Assembly (NCBI GenBank): GCA_027625915.1
Contig: JANTQA010000015.1
Span: 3,162,001-3,226,000, forward strand
Direction of reading: 5' to 3'
Length of the DNA: 64,000 nt
DNA from: Anaeramoeba flamelloides
Taxonomy: Eukaryota; Metamonada; Anaeramoebidae
Of the stretch, positions 49,248-60,507 are shown piece by piece. The position numbers were made by a program, and so were the translations under genes. The notes under the pieces were generated by a model. It made no database searches and was not told the DNA's origin. It saw only the letters and a program-made list of their open reading frames with translations. How positions within the stretch are numbered: the stretch's first letter is position 1; each line of letters begins with the position of its first letter.

Positions 49248-49721
49248 TTTTAATTAGTGTTTATTTTTTTTTTATTTATTGTAATTAAAAATCGATATTT
49301 TGGATACCAACAAAAAACAACTTAAATTTGGTCGCTTTTTGTTTGAAAGTTTATTTTGAAAAATGCCTTTTTTTCAAAAAATTTCAATAACTTTCAATAT
49401 AAATTATCAAAAAAAAAAAAAAAATTGAGATAATTTCCTTTGACGACAGGTAAGTACTCTTTTTTTGAAAAAAGTCCCTTTATAAAAGATAAAAACCCCT
49501 AGAAAAGGTAAAATATAAAATATTACTACCCCAACAAAGAACATTTTCAAAGCCTAAAGAAAAAAAGAATTATTTCAAACATATAAATAGTCAAATCTGA
49601 AAAACAAGAATCATTTTAACAGTTTTTCCAAAAAAAAAAAAATACAATCATTTAGAAAAGAATAAAATGTCAAAAATGTGTTATTACACACAGTTTACAA
49701 ATCTACAACATCTTTTCTATA

Positions 49722-49918
49722 CAGTCAGTTTCACTTTTAAGGCACAAAATTACAACTAAATTTAAGGTACAAATAAAAACTCAAATTAAAGCACAAAATA
49801 CAAATTCTAATAAAAATAAATTGTAAAAAAAAAAATTCCAAATTTTGTGCTGTAATTTGAGATTATTTTGTGCCTTAAATTTAGTTGAAAGTTTGTGCCT
49901 TAAAAGGGAAACTGACTG
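49722..49918. mobile_element. 195-bp palindromic MITE, copy b
   Basis: TA then CAGTCAGTTTCACTTTTAAG ... AAACTGACTG then TA. The two halves are complementary over nearly the full 197 bp. CAGT ends and a TA duplication are typical of Tc1/mariner-dependent MITEs. Confidence 0.88.
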
Positions 49919-51834
49919 TATGTTATTTTATTGTAGAATTCGTATTCATCTCTATTAAGACCAAAAATATAATGAAACCCCCTCACATATTGATGTATTG
50001 GTAATAACAACCATACTTTAATTAAATTACAAAAAAAAAAAAAAAAAAACAGTATGTAATATCATCTGCCTGGCAATATATTTCTTCGAAATTAATTATT
50101 TTCCCACTCAATTTGTTTTTTTAAATGAAGAATCTTTAAGACACCCAAAATAAAATATATTGATTATTCCAATTTAAAGGGCAGGAAAAACACAATTATT
50201 ATTTATAATAATTTATTTAACTATCAAAAAATTAAGAACTTCCAATTTTTGTGTAAAAAATGAGATGTTTAAAAAGAAAGATGTTTGTTATTTGTACATT
50301 GATTTCTGAAATGATGTTTTTATTTAAAAAAATCTAAAAAAAAAAAAAAAAGAAACAAAAAAAGAACTTATTTTTAACCTTAATAAAAACTCTAATTTTA
50401 AGAACAATCAGATAGCATCTTTCTAACAAAAAGTTTGTTTATTTCTTGTTTTTTACAATAAAAAAAGTATCAATACATTTTTGTAATATGAGATGATTAT
50501 TATTATTTTTAAATATTTTAAATTTTTGAACAATTTTTTCATATTTGAAAAATCAAAAAAAAAATAAATTGAAAATATTAAATAATAATTCATTAAAAAA
50601 ATATGTTTTAATGGAACTTTACCATTTAAAGTAGTTTTCTATATTTTTTTTTAAGAATAAAAAATTACTAACAAGAAGTTTATATATAAACTAAAATTCA
50701 AAAATTTCCACATAGCTAAAACGTTCCAAACCATCAAAACAATACAATTTCATTGAAATTGAAGATAATTTTGATTTTTATAAAATATGAAAATCATTTT
50801 TTCACCTTTTAGTTTTTGTTTTCATTCCATTGTTTGAATTCCGTAATTTGTTTCGTTGGATCAAAATTTTTTTCAACCGTCGATATTAGGTTCAAGTTGA
50901 GTTGTTCCAAATAGAAGAACTCAAATAAAATTAGTTGGTAGTATCTAATCATTTGATCGATCAATATTCCTAATAGAATTTAAACAAATTTACTCATGTA
51001 TTTTTATGTTTGACTCTCTCAAAAATTTTTAACACACCCATGATTTATTTATATTGATAATTATTTATTTATAGTTTTAAGAGTATTGTAATTTATAAAC
51101 AAGTGTTAACATTTCAATTAGTGAATGGTTCTAATTTGGTAAATCTTCTTGAAATGATTAAATAAGTTTTTTTTTTACAAATCGAATTTTGGCGTGTTAA
51201 ACATTTTGAATTGGGGTTTATATATATATATATATATATATTTCTAAATTTCTTTTTAGAATATATAATTTATAACAAATTAAATAATATTCTACATCTT
51301 AGATAACTCCTATATAACAGGTTACAAATTTTATTACGCATTTTATAAAAAAAAATGTTATATAACAGCTTTTCTTGATTCGGATTGTAAAAAATTACTT
51401 TTTATATGTATATGTCTGGTTTGGAAGTAGGAGAAATTCGATATTGTTAAAAATGATATAAGATGATATAGAGCAGTTTGAAGAATAAAGATTAATAGTT
51501 TCTTAACACGAGAACAATATCATATTTTGAGTCTGGAAGTCATCAAAAACAAGATATAATAACAAGGGTATTGTTGAAAAAATGAAACAATATAAGTGCT
51601 AGTATTTTTTGAAACTCGGGATCTAACTTTACACAACAATTACACAACAAAAAACAAAAAAAAACAAAAAATAAATCAGTAATAACCAAAATTTTATTTT
51701 TCAATGGTACTTTGAATATATTTCTCTCCAAAGGATCCTTTTCTCGTAAATGATTAATTGAAAAAATAGAAATGAAAGGTTATATTGGTTCAATTAGAAA
51801 CAAGATTTTTTACTTGTTCTATTAAGAAAAATGT
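49919..51834. other. AT-rich spacer
   Basis: Only homopolymer tracts and the TA microsatellite at 51221. Confidence 0.55.
51221..51241. repeat. (TA)n microsatellite
   Basis: About ten TA units preceded by GGGTTTA; not attached to any repeat family I can define. Confidence 0.85.
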
Positions 51835-52165
51835 TGTGTAATTTATTTTATTTAAAATCAAATCCTTTTTATAAATAACGTAATTTTTTATGAACTCAGT
51901 AATAATCCTACCTAAAATTCATTAAAGTGGGTTATTTTATTAAATACTGATTTAAATGTTTAATACCTTGAGTGGATCTACTTTTTTTGAAAAAAATTAG
52001 AGTTTTATAGAGGTTTGTTATGAATTTGGTACATAATTCTCGGTATTCTTGTTTTTTTTTGATGGATTTCATGGTGTTTTGAACAACGGTAATTTCATTA
52101 ATTATCATTTTAATCAGTCGGCAAGATATAAATTTAAAAGTTTGTTTCTTCAATAAAAGATATTA
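51835..52165. mobile_element. Short inverted-end repeat element with a 73-codon frame, copy 2
   Basis: Reverse-complement relative of positions 1-345, starting with the same AAAATCAAATCCTTTTTATAAAT end. The minus-strand frame 52153-51932 begins MKKQTFKFISCRLIKMIINE and is collinear with the first copy after Met16. Its opposite end is more diverged. I do not recognise the peptide; a gene fragment carried by a transposon is one possibility. Confidence 0.6.
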
Positions 52166-52856
52166 TTACTGGTATTCCAATTCGAAATTGGAAACAGTTT
52201 TCACTTCCTTTTCAAATATATCCCAGACTGATGTTTGAAATTATAAACAGCAAAAAATATTCACTTCACTTTTTCCTATTTTTCTTTTAAAATTAGAATT
52301 TTCAAAGAAGCAAGTTGTAATTTAAAGGCCAGTAATCAAAAGAACCATAATTCCACTAATACTAACAATTAAAAATCGTACTAGGGTTATTATAATTTGA
52401 GAATTTTTTTTCAATTCTCTACGATTCTCGAGATAATAGTTGTGTTGAGATTTATTTTTTCAGAAATTACGATTAATGGAACTTTTACTTGACCTTTTCA
52501 AATAAGAATTTTAGTTTTCAAGTAATAGACTGTTTCTTCCTTCTTATTGTTGCTTGGATCTTATTTTTTGACAATTTTTTTACACACAAGACAACTGAGG
52601 CTTTATGATAATTTTATTTTTGAAACTTATTCAGATTATACATTTCAGAACATTCTCTGAAGTGAAATCGAAAAGGGTGTTAAGTGTTTACCAAACCATT
52701 AATTGGCGAGTGTTGTTGAGATTTCCTAAAAGCAGAAAACAAAATTTATTTTTTTTTTTCATCAAAATCATTTACTTTTTCTTTTAACCAATTGACAAAG
52801 CCATTTGCTTGGAAAAACACAAACCTACCAACAGAAAATTATCCAAAAAACCAAAA

Positions 52857-55800
52857 ATGGAAGAATCACTACAATTAATTTTTGAGGAGAATAATGAAGA
52901 AAAATTGAAAGAGTTTCTTAAAAACAATAAATTAGAAGACTTAAACACACCTATTCTCTTTCTAGCGCTGGACGCAAATTGTACCTTACCGATCTACAAA
53001 ATTGTTTTAGAGAACACAAACTGCAAACAAGAAGTCAATGAAACGTACAACGACAAAAGCGTTCTTCAATTTGCGCTTACCAAGCAGACCAAATTGGACA
53101 TAATTCAGTATTTGTGTTCCAAAGGCGCTGATCCGAAGGTCAAGGATCCACTTGACGAATCGACTTTGCTCCACGATTGTGTGGAATCGAAGATGCCAAT
53201 CGAGTACGTCAAATATTTTTCGCAGTACATCGACATTGCCTCTGTCAATGAATACGAAGAGTCTGCTTTAACGTATGCCCTAAGTTCTGACATCATGGAC
53301 TTTGAATTATTAACGCTACTAATCCAGCTGGGTTCCAATCTGGATACCAAAAACGATGAAAACAAAACGCCGTTACACATTGCATGTGAGCACGACGTTG
53401 AAAGGGACCTAATTGAGCTAATGATCAAGAAGGGCTCCAATTTAAAGGCAAAGGATACGTATGGCAATGTGCCGCTAAGCTATCTGATTCCAAAAAGAAT
53501 CGGCAAAAGGACACTTGAAATCTTTTTGGAATACGGGCAAGATCTCAATTTGCAGGACAACTTTGGCAACACGCTGCTGCACTGGGCCTGCAAAAACAAT
53601 TTAGAAATTGTCGACTTCCTCTTGGGATCTGGTGTTGATCCAAATACCAAAAACAAAGAGGGGATGTCTGCGCTTCACTACTTAGTTGGCAACCCTGAGG
53701 TAAGCACACAGGCGATCGGTGCCCTCTTGAAAAACGGTCTCGACCCAGATCTTATTTCCACAACAAACGAGAAGACCGCACTCGAAATCCTTTTTTTGGA
53801 CGACAAACTGCCAAAAGAAAAAAAAGGCGACTTGATCAAGTATTTGGCAACCAAAACAGATCTCAATTGTAAAAATTCCTGCGAACTACCTCTTCTGTGC
53901 TCGGCCATTTTTTACGAAATTTCTTTTGATTCGATCAAATTCATTATCAACCAAGACCCAGATTTTAACGCAAGGTCATCAAAAAAAAAAGCAAATTGCC
54001 TGCACTATGCCGCACAGCAAGACAATTTAAATACAGACTTGATCGAATTGCTAATTGCAAAGGGAGCAAATCCTGGTGTGAAGGATATTCATGCAAAATA
54101 TCCTTTAATGTATACCTTTTTTCATGATATTGATTTACGACTCATCAAATTATTTTACAACGATACAATCAAATCTGATGAAAAGTTTAATTCAAAAATA
54201 GCCGGGCATTATTATTGCATCCAATGCCCATTTATCAGATATGATGTTTTGCATTTTTTACATTCAAATGGCGCAGATTTAGTATATTCACCACTGGAGC
54301 CTACCAATTTATACAATGCAGTCAAAGAGAAAATTGAATTTGCTGCTTTTAAATACTTGCTTGATCTAGATAAAACAGCTGTAAACGAACAAAATTATCA
54401 GTACTCAACAATGCACTCCCTTGCGATGAATGGACGATGGGAGATGCTTGAGTATGCTCTGGATAATGGCGGGGATATAAAACTGAAGGTAAACCTTTTT
54501 TTTTTTTTTTTAGTTTTTGTTTTTATTTTGATATTTTTACTGATTGTTTATTGGAATACAGAACATTTTTTTTTTTTTATTTGTACAAAATTTGACAATT
54601 AAATATTTTATTATAATTTGATGTTTGGTGTTTGATATATGTCATTCATGTCACGATGGACAATTTTTGGAAAAAATTACATTCACCACAATTTTTCAAA
54701 ATATCAACACCACACATATCAACTATATAAACACTAATAAAAATGTTGGTGGATCAGAACAATTATAAAAAGTCCAAATAAAAAATGAAAATAAAAAAAA
54801 CGATTTTTTTTTATTTTATGTTTATTAAGGCTATAGCTAGCGCTTATCATGAATTTGCCCCATACCCAAGGAGTGGGCTTATCACTAAATAAGTACATTG
54901 TGAAATTGAACTTCTTTTTATTTGAAAAAAACAAAAATAAAATTTCATAGGATCTCCCAATGACAAAAAATTCGATTAACAAAAAATAGTTTCAATAAAA
55001 GGATTCTTAAATTCCAAAAAATTCAAATTTAAAAAAATTCAAATTTAAAAGAATTCAAATTTAAAAAAAAAATTAAAAAGGATCCACAAGATAAAAAAAT
55101 TCAAATTTATAAACAAAAATCCTAACGAATTGAATGATTTTAATCCAACGAAAAAAAAAAAGATTCAACACATCTCAATTACGAAAAATTCAAAATTAAC
55201 AAAAAAAAAAGGTTGAAAGTAATTTCATTGACAAAAAATTCAAAAAACAAAAAAAAAAAAAGAATGTAATGAATTCCAAAAATTCAAATTTTTAAAAAAA
55301 AATTACTCGTTTCATATTTTAAATTTCCAAAGGGTTAAATTTCTTCAATTTAAAACATATTGTTTTCTAAAAGTACGCCATCGATTTAATTTGATGTAAT
55401 CCAATTTATGGTTGTTTTGTAACCCACTATATTTGAAAAAGCAATGATTTTGGAACATTCTTTCTGAGAAAAAAATAACTCATTTGGGAAAATGAAAAAA
55501 AATGAAAAACTTAATTTTGGAGAACCCAAAAAAGCCCCAAAGAGCTACACTTTGAAACTGAAAAAATTGCAATCAAAACTATAATTCATAACGATTTAAA
55601 TTGGAAATCGATTGTCACTCTTTTTTTTTTCCAAAAATGTCCACGTTTTTCATTGTTGATTTGTAGAAATCCATTATAAATCACATGTTTCATTTGTTTT
55701 AATTTACATTGAATACTTATAAATATCGTTAAAAAATTTTTTTTCGATTTCAAACAATTTTTTTTTTTTTTTCACTATAATGGCTCGGTCCTTAATTGAA

Positions 55801-58218
55801 ATCAATTGGTTTCCAATAAAAGGAATATGAGTAAGGTATTCTTTGTGATAATACCTATCACACGTATCACACAATTAATGTAGTAACAGAATCCCTTTTT
55901 AAATATTTTTGACAATAATAACAAGGTATTATTGGATTATTGTGGATTAAGATTCGTTTCCTAATAACACTACTTCCACCCACACAATTTAAATCCTTTG
56001 ACAATTCAAACAAAAAATCAACATTATCAATTGTTTTCTCAACCATCAATCCTTAAATAATGTTTGTATTATAAATTAATATTATTCTAAAGAGAAAATA
56101 CAAAAGAACATCACACCCAAGACAAATACCCTGGTTAAAAAGATAATCATTTACGCACTGGCAGACGCTATCAACAAACCCACATTTATTGTATAATTAA
56201 CAGTTTTAAATTGTGTTATTTTTTTTTCATATTTTCAATCTTTATTTATTTTTTTCAGTTTGGTTTGTTTCCATTTCATAATTTTTTTTGTTTTTTTTTG
56301 AATTATTTCTTAATTTTTGGATTTGCGAAAATATTTGAATTGAAAAAAATGTTCATAAAATGTAATATGTACACTTTTTAAACAATTACTTTGAAACAGA
56401 ATCTCTTTGAATTTCAGATCACTAAGTTAAATTTTGCAAACATTTTTCCAGTTTCGTAAAAATCTTAAATTTCTGAAAAAAGAAATTAATTTTTTTTTTT
56501 TACAATCGATAAATCATTAAGAAAGTTAAAAAATCTTCTTAATTTCAAAAAAATTATATTAACTATTTTAAACTTGAAAAAAAAAAAACAATTATTTTTA
56601 TAAGCGAATTTCAAAAATAAGTACAGATTTTTCATCAAAAAAAAATTTACAATTGTTTTTTTTTTTTTTTTTGTAATGTATTTTACTAAAGAGATTAGAG
56701 ATAAGAACCAATATAGATTAATAAATAAAAATATGGTGTAATCGTTTTATTTTTTTAAAAGACAAATGAAAATAGAAAGAAATAATAAGTAAAAAGTGTG
56801 CTCATAATTTTGAAAGAAAAAATATATTCAAAATAACTATTTATTGATTCACCATTCAATTGCACAACCAATCTTAACCGCTTATCCACCGAATTCATCA
56901 AAATTTCAATAACTTCCCATTCAATATTTTTCCAAACCTTTCGAAGTATTATTTCGAGTTTTCTTTCGGGTTTGGGTTATTCTTTGCGAATTCTTCGATC
57001 CATTATACCCCAAAGATTTTCAATTGGGATAAGGTCAGGAGAATTTGGTGGCCAAAATTTTCAAAACTAGACATTTGATTGATAAATATTCTTTTGTTGA
57101 ATTGTACATGCGGGAAGGACCACCGTCCTGCATTAGTAACCAATTTCATAGCCCCATATTCCTTATCCATATCAGAAAACACTCTACATCGCGAAATTAT
57201 TTTGTTTTGGTAACTTTCTGAATTGACTATTTTGGGACATTAATTTAAAGTAGACATCCAGTTCGAGTTAATTCCACCAAAAAAAAAACATAATTTTCTT
57301 TCCATATTCCTCTTTCTCTCGATAAACAGAATCTTTTTTTAAAAAATGAAATAAAGTAAAAAAAGTTTAAAGTTTGAAAACTCAAAGAACAAAAGAAAAA
57401 AGAAAAAACGAAAAAAATTCAAATACCATCATTTTCTCCCCATCCCCCCCCCCAAATAAACATGTCAAGGCCTTCTAAATAAAGCCAAGTCTCATCTGTA
57501 AAAACAACTGTTTTCCAATTTGTTTGTTTTTCCAAATGATATTTAGCAAACTCTAATCTTTTCATTTTTGATTGTTCTGTTAACTTTGGTTTAACTTTTG
57601 GATCTTTGTATTTAAACTTTAATGCTTTTTGAATTCTCCAAACTGATGTTCCACTCATTTCAATATCATGTAATTCTTTTAACAAATTTGATAATCTGTT
57701 ACAACTCAACTTTCTATTTTTCTTAGTTTCAATTTCAATAATGTCCTTTATTTCTTGTGTTTTAATTGGTTTTCTTCCAATTGGCTTTGTTGATTCTCTA
57801 GTTCTAAATAATAATAATAATAATATATATATATATATATATAAACTCCATTTCACTCAAAGGTGCCCAGCCAAAAATGAAAAAGTCACTTTATTTTTAA
57901 GAATCAACCAAACTTAGATTGTTTAGAAATACGAGAAATAATAAACTTCTTATAAGAGTCCATAATTATAAAAGAAACCCCTGAACAAACCATAAATTTC
58001 AAAAAAAAAAAAAATGTTAAAAAATTTTTTGGGCCCCAGTCATTGGAACGTCTCGTGCAAAATTCTCAATTTCTTTCGGAAATTAAAATCATTGATAATA
58101 AGATTTTTTACTTGTAAACGTATGAATTTTAAAAGAACATACAAAGCTTAACTTTTCTTAATGTTTATTTCGTTTTTCAAACATTTTTTTTTTCAAAGTT
58201 AATTTTTAAAAAAAAAAA

Positions 58219-58260
<42 letters not shown>

Positions 58261-60507
58261 CAAAAAAAAAAAAAAAAACAAAATTTTAAAATGAGAAAAA
58301 ATGATTTTGATCTAAAAATTGAAAATTTTAGTTTGAGAAGAATAATGAATTAAACTCATAGAATGTCTTCCATTTCTTCAATAAAACTGGGCCCCTTTGA
58401 CTGAAAAAGAGTTTTTATATATATATATATTAACAACAAATAGGCACCAAATTAAATAAAAATAAAAAAAAAACTATTCAAATCATATTTTTTCTCCACA
58501 TATCGAACTTTTTTAATGGTAATGCTCAATTTTAAAGCAGCTTTACTTCTAGAAATTCCTCTTTTTTCGAAGTTTAACCATTTTGAGTTTTAAAACACAT
58601 TAATTGATTTCATGTTCAATTTGATTAATTTGATTAATGTTGAAAATAAAGAAAAAAATGAATTTAAAAAATGAGAAATATTGAATAAACAAAACAGTAA
58701 TTTCAACTATAATAGCAAATACAGATTATTGGTACTAATATTAGCTGGAACAAATAATTAATTAAACTTTGAAGAATACTTAAAATACTATGCACCTAAT
58801 TTTGAAATTTGACTTAGGTGATGTATTTACAAAACTAGGTTCTCATCAAATAAAATATTAATAAATAATTTTTCCAAAAGTAAAAAAAAATTGTTTGTCC
58901 GTATAATATGGAAAGGGTGTTTATTTGTATAATATCCTCGTATGAAAACCAATAATTAATATATTTAATATTTCATTATCCATATAAATAAATTTATTTA
59001 TCATTGCCAATCATAAAAGAATCGGTATGGTAAAGCACTTCTTCACAGCGCAGCAGAATCAAATGTTGAGACATGCGAATTGTTAATAAAACGCGGGGTT
59101 GATATTAATATAAAATCGGCTAATGGCGATACTGCATTTCATATTCTTTGTAAAAGATCAAATATTCATATTGAACTTTTTAAATTCCTCTTAAAAAATG
59201 GTGCCTCTTGCACAATAACAAATAATCAGTCAATGACACCAATTCATTCAATGCTTGGCCAACTCAGATCTTCTAATGAACAATTATTATTTCAAACACT
59301 AATGGATTATGGAGTAGATTTTAAGGATGAAGTATTTGCAGATTTATTGCACTATTTATTTGATTATAGGAACTACTATGGACTTTTTACTGTGAAATTT
59401 CTTCTTGACCAGGGAATTGATCCTAATAGGTATTTTGAAAAATATCAACACCCACTGTCGTCAGCTGTGGCTGCACCGTATTCTATATCTAAAGACAATA
59501 TAAACCTATTATTGATGTATGGCGCAGAAACAATAATATATACAAAGGATTACGATATAGAATTTGACTTTCATTATGAATGGGTAACAAAAGACAAATT
59601 ACAAGCTCTTGATCGTTTTTCTAAATATCAATTAGATATATTGTCTTTATATGAAAAATCGATCATGGCAGATTTCAAAATTAAAGGGTTGGCGATACAT
59701 AAAATCTTTGTGGAAACAAGATTAAACCAGCCATTAAATTCAAAAAGCGTCCAAATTTTAGAAAAATATAAAAAGGCTGAATTGAATTCCTTTTTCAGAT
59801 TACTTTATTCAGGCAATTTCAAGACTGTTGAGAAACAGGAGATTTTAAATGCCAAAATGATATTTAAGGACTTGAATATTGTAAATTTTTTTGATGCCAA
59901 AATATCAAAACTCGGCTTAAAATCCGATATGAAAACAATTTATGAGGACGAAGATTTCAAGGATTTTAATATCATTGTCGAAAAGGATTACATACCCGTA
60001 AACAAATTCATTCTCGTGGCTCGCTCCAAACTATATAAAACACTTTTTGAAACCATTGAAAAGGAAATAGATGAAGTTAATGATTATTCTGGTAAAAGCT
60101 ATGAAACTCTTGATTTATTAATAAAATATTTGTACACTGACGATTTGGTTTTCGATGCAGATGACGACGTTCAATTTATAATAGAAGAATTGGAAGACGC
60201 GATTGATTATTATCAACTCGGTGAAAATTCAAATCTTCAAGATATTTTAGGAGTACACATTGAATTAAACAAGATTAAAACTCAATCCTTGGTTGATTCA
60301 ATTGAAAAGGTATATTTTTAATTTAATGGCAAGATAATTCCCCGATAAATTATTTATTGTGAATATTTATGTCATAGTATATAGTGTGTTAATAATCAAT
60401 CATTAAAAGATGCTTTTAATTAAATACAAACAAATTATTTCCCATATAATTATTTTATTTTATATAACATTTAAAAAATGTTTTTTTTTTTTTTTTAGAT
60501 AGAATAA
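52857..60507 (+). CDS. Ankyrin-repeat protein with two C-terminal BTB/POZ domains
   Basis: Exon 1 is 52857-54488 and exon 2 is 59020-60309; a tiny third exon (60499-60507) is likely. The start is the first ATG at 52857; the frame further upstream begins only with TTG. Exon 1 encodes about a dozen ankyrin repeats (such as NKTPLHIACEHDVERDLIEL and GNTLLHWACKNNLEIVDFLL). Donor CTGAAG|GTAAAC and acceptor ATAAAAG|AATCGG are phase 0. They join mid-repeat to give DIKLKNRYGKALLHSAAE, a perfect ankyrin consensus. After three or four more repeats comes a degenerate BTB (about 760-834, with LAIHKIFVETR) and a clearer one (854-954, with DFKDFNIIVEKDYIPVNKF and LLIKYLYTDDL). Total about 976 aa, soluble. 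Such proteins often act as adaptors, for example for cullin-3 ubiquitin ligases; that role is inferred from the family only. Confidence 0.9.
54829..55791. mobile_element. TTAA-flanked element, second family, copy C
   Basis: Begins TTAA then GGCTATAGCTAG (54825) and ends GAGCCATTATAG inverted before TTAA at 55792-55795. It shares ATGAATTTGCCCC...CCCAAGGAGTG with copy B. At 963 bp it is longer than copy B because of a short tandem AATTCAAATTTAAA stretch near 55020-55070 and A-rich insertions. It lies in the ankyrin-BTB intron. Confidence 0.7.
57419..57790 (-). pseudogene. Tc1-type transposase fragment (second DNA-binding half and first catalytic Asp)
   Basis: The longest open piece of the transposase. 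It reads RESTKPIGRKPIKTQEIKDI, then a helix-turn-helix typical of the Tc3/Tc1 second domain (LSCNRLSNLLKELHDIEMSG, then TSVWRIQKAL), then WKTVVFTDETWLYLEG with the first catalytic Asp. It ends in a Gly/Trp-rich run next to a possible donor GTATTT. The open frame upstream of this piece is junk from the TA repeat and nested element. Confidence 0.85.
57842..58417. mobile_element. Inverted-repeat element nested in the Tc1 transposase gene
   Basis: Left end AAACTCCATTTCACTCAAAG-GTGCCCAG (57844-57871), right end inverted AAACTCTTTTTCAGTCAAAG-GGGCCCAG (58386-58414): about 28 bp with roughly six mismatches. Both ends sit in (TA)n runs (57822-57843, 58415-58431), consistent with insertion at TA. It carries a long A-tract (58207-58280) and no frame. 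Confidence 0.75.
60310..60498 (+). other. Probable last intron of the ankyrin-BTB gene
   Basis: The exon-2 frame meets GAAAAG|GTATAT at 60309. A run of about 17 T ending in AG at 60498 follows, then ATA GAA TAA in phase. Splicing ends the protein in IEKIE; reading through ends it in IEKVYF. Either end is short and harmless to the BTB domain. Confidence 0.5.

Larger units (their letters stand above)
56603..58814 (-). mobile_element. Tc1/mariner-type transposon, full length but decayed, split by a nested element
   Basis: Ends: TA (56601) then AGCGAATTTCAAAAATAAGT, and, inverted, TA (58815) then AGTCAAATTTCAAAATTAGG. Without the nested 0.58-kb element the unit is about 1.6 kb, the usual size of this superfamily. 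The minus strand encodes pieces of a DDE transposase in order. An N-terminal helix-turn-helix-like piece lies near 58580-58460 (RGISRSKAALKLSITIKKVR). A second DNA-binding part and the first catalytic Asp (VVFTDETWLYLEG) lie within 57780-57419. The second Asp (LLMQDGGP) is near 57135, and the Pro-Asp-Leu...Ile-Glu-Asn-Leu-Trp block is near 57050. These parts lie in different frames with stops between, so the copy is not functional. Confidence 0.85.
54489..59019 (+). other. 4531-nt intron of the ankyrin-BTB gene, mostly transposon DNA
   Basis: Holds a TTAA-flanked element (54829-55791) and a Tc1-type transposon (56603-58814) that is itself split by an inverted-repeat element (57842-58417). A long poly-A/T tract lies at about 58207-58280. 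Roughly 70 percent of the intron is accounted for by insertions. Because both exons fit in phase and in the ankyrin consensus, the insertions have not destroyed the gene. Confidence 0.85.
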
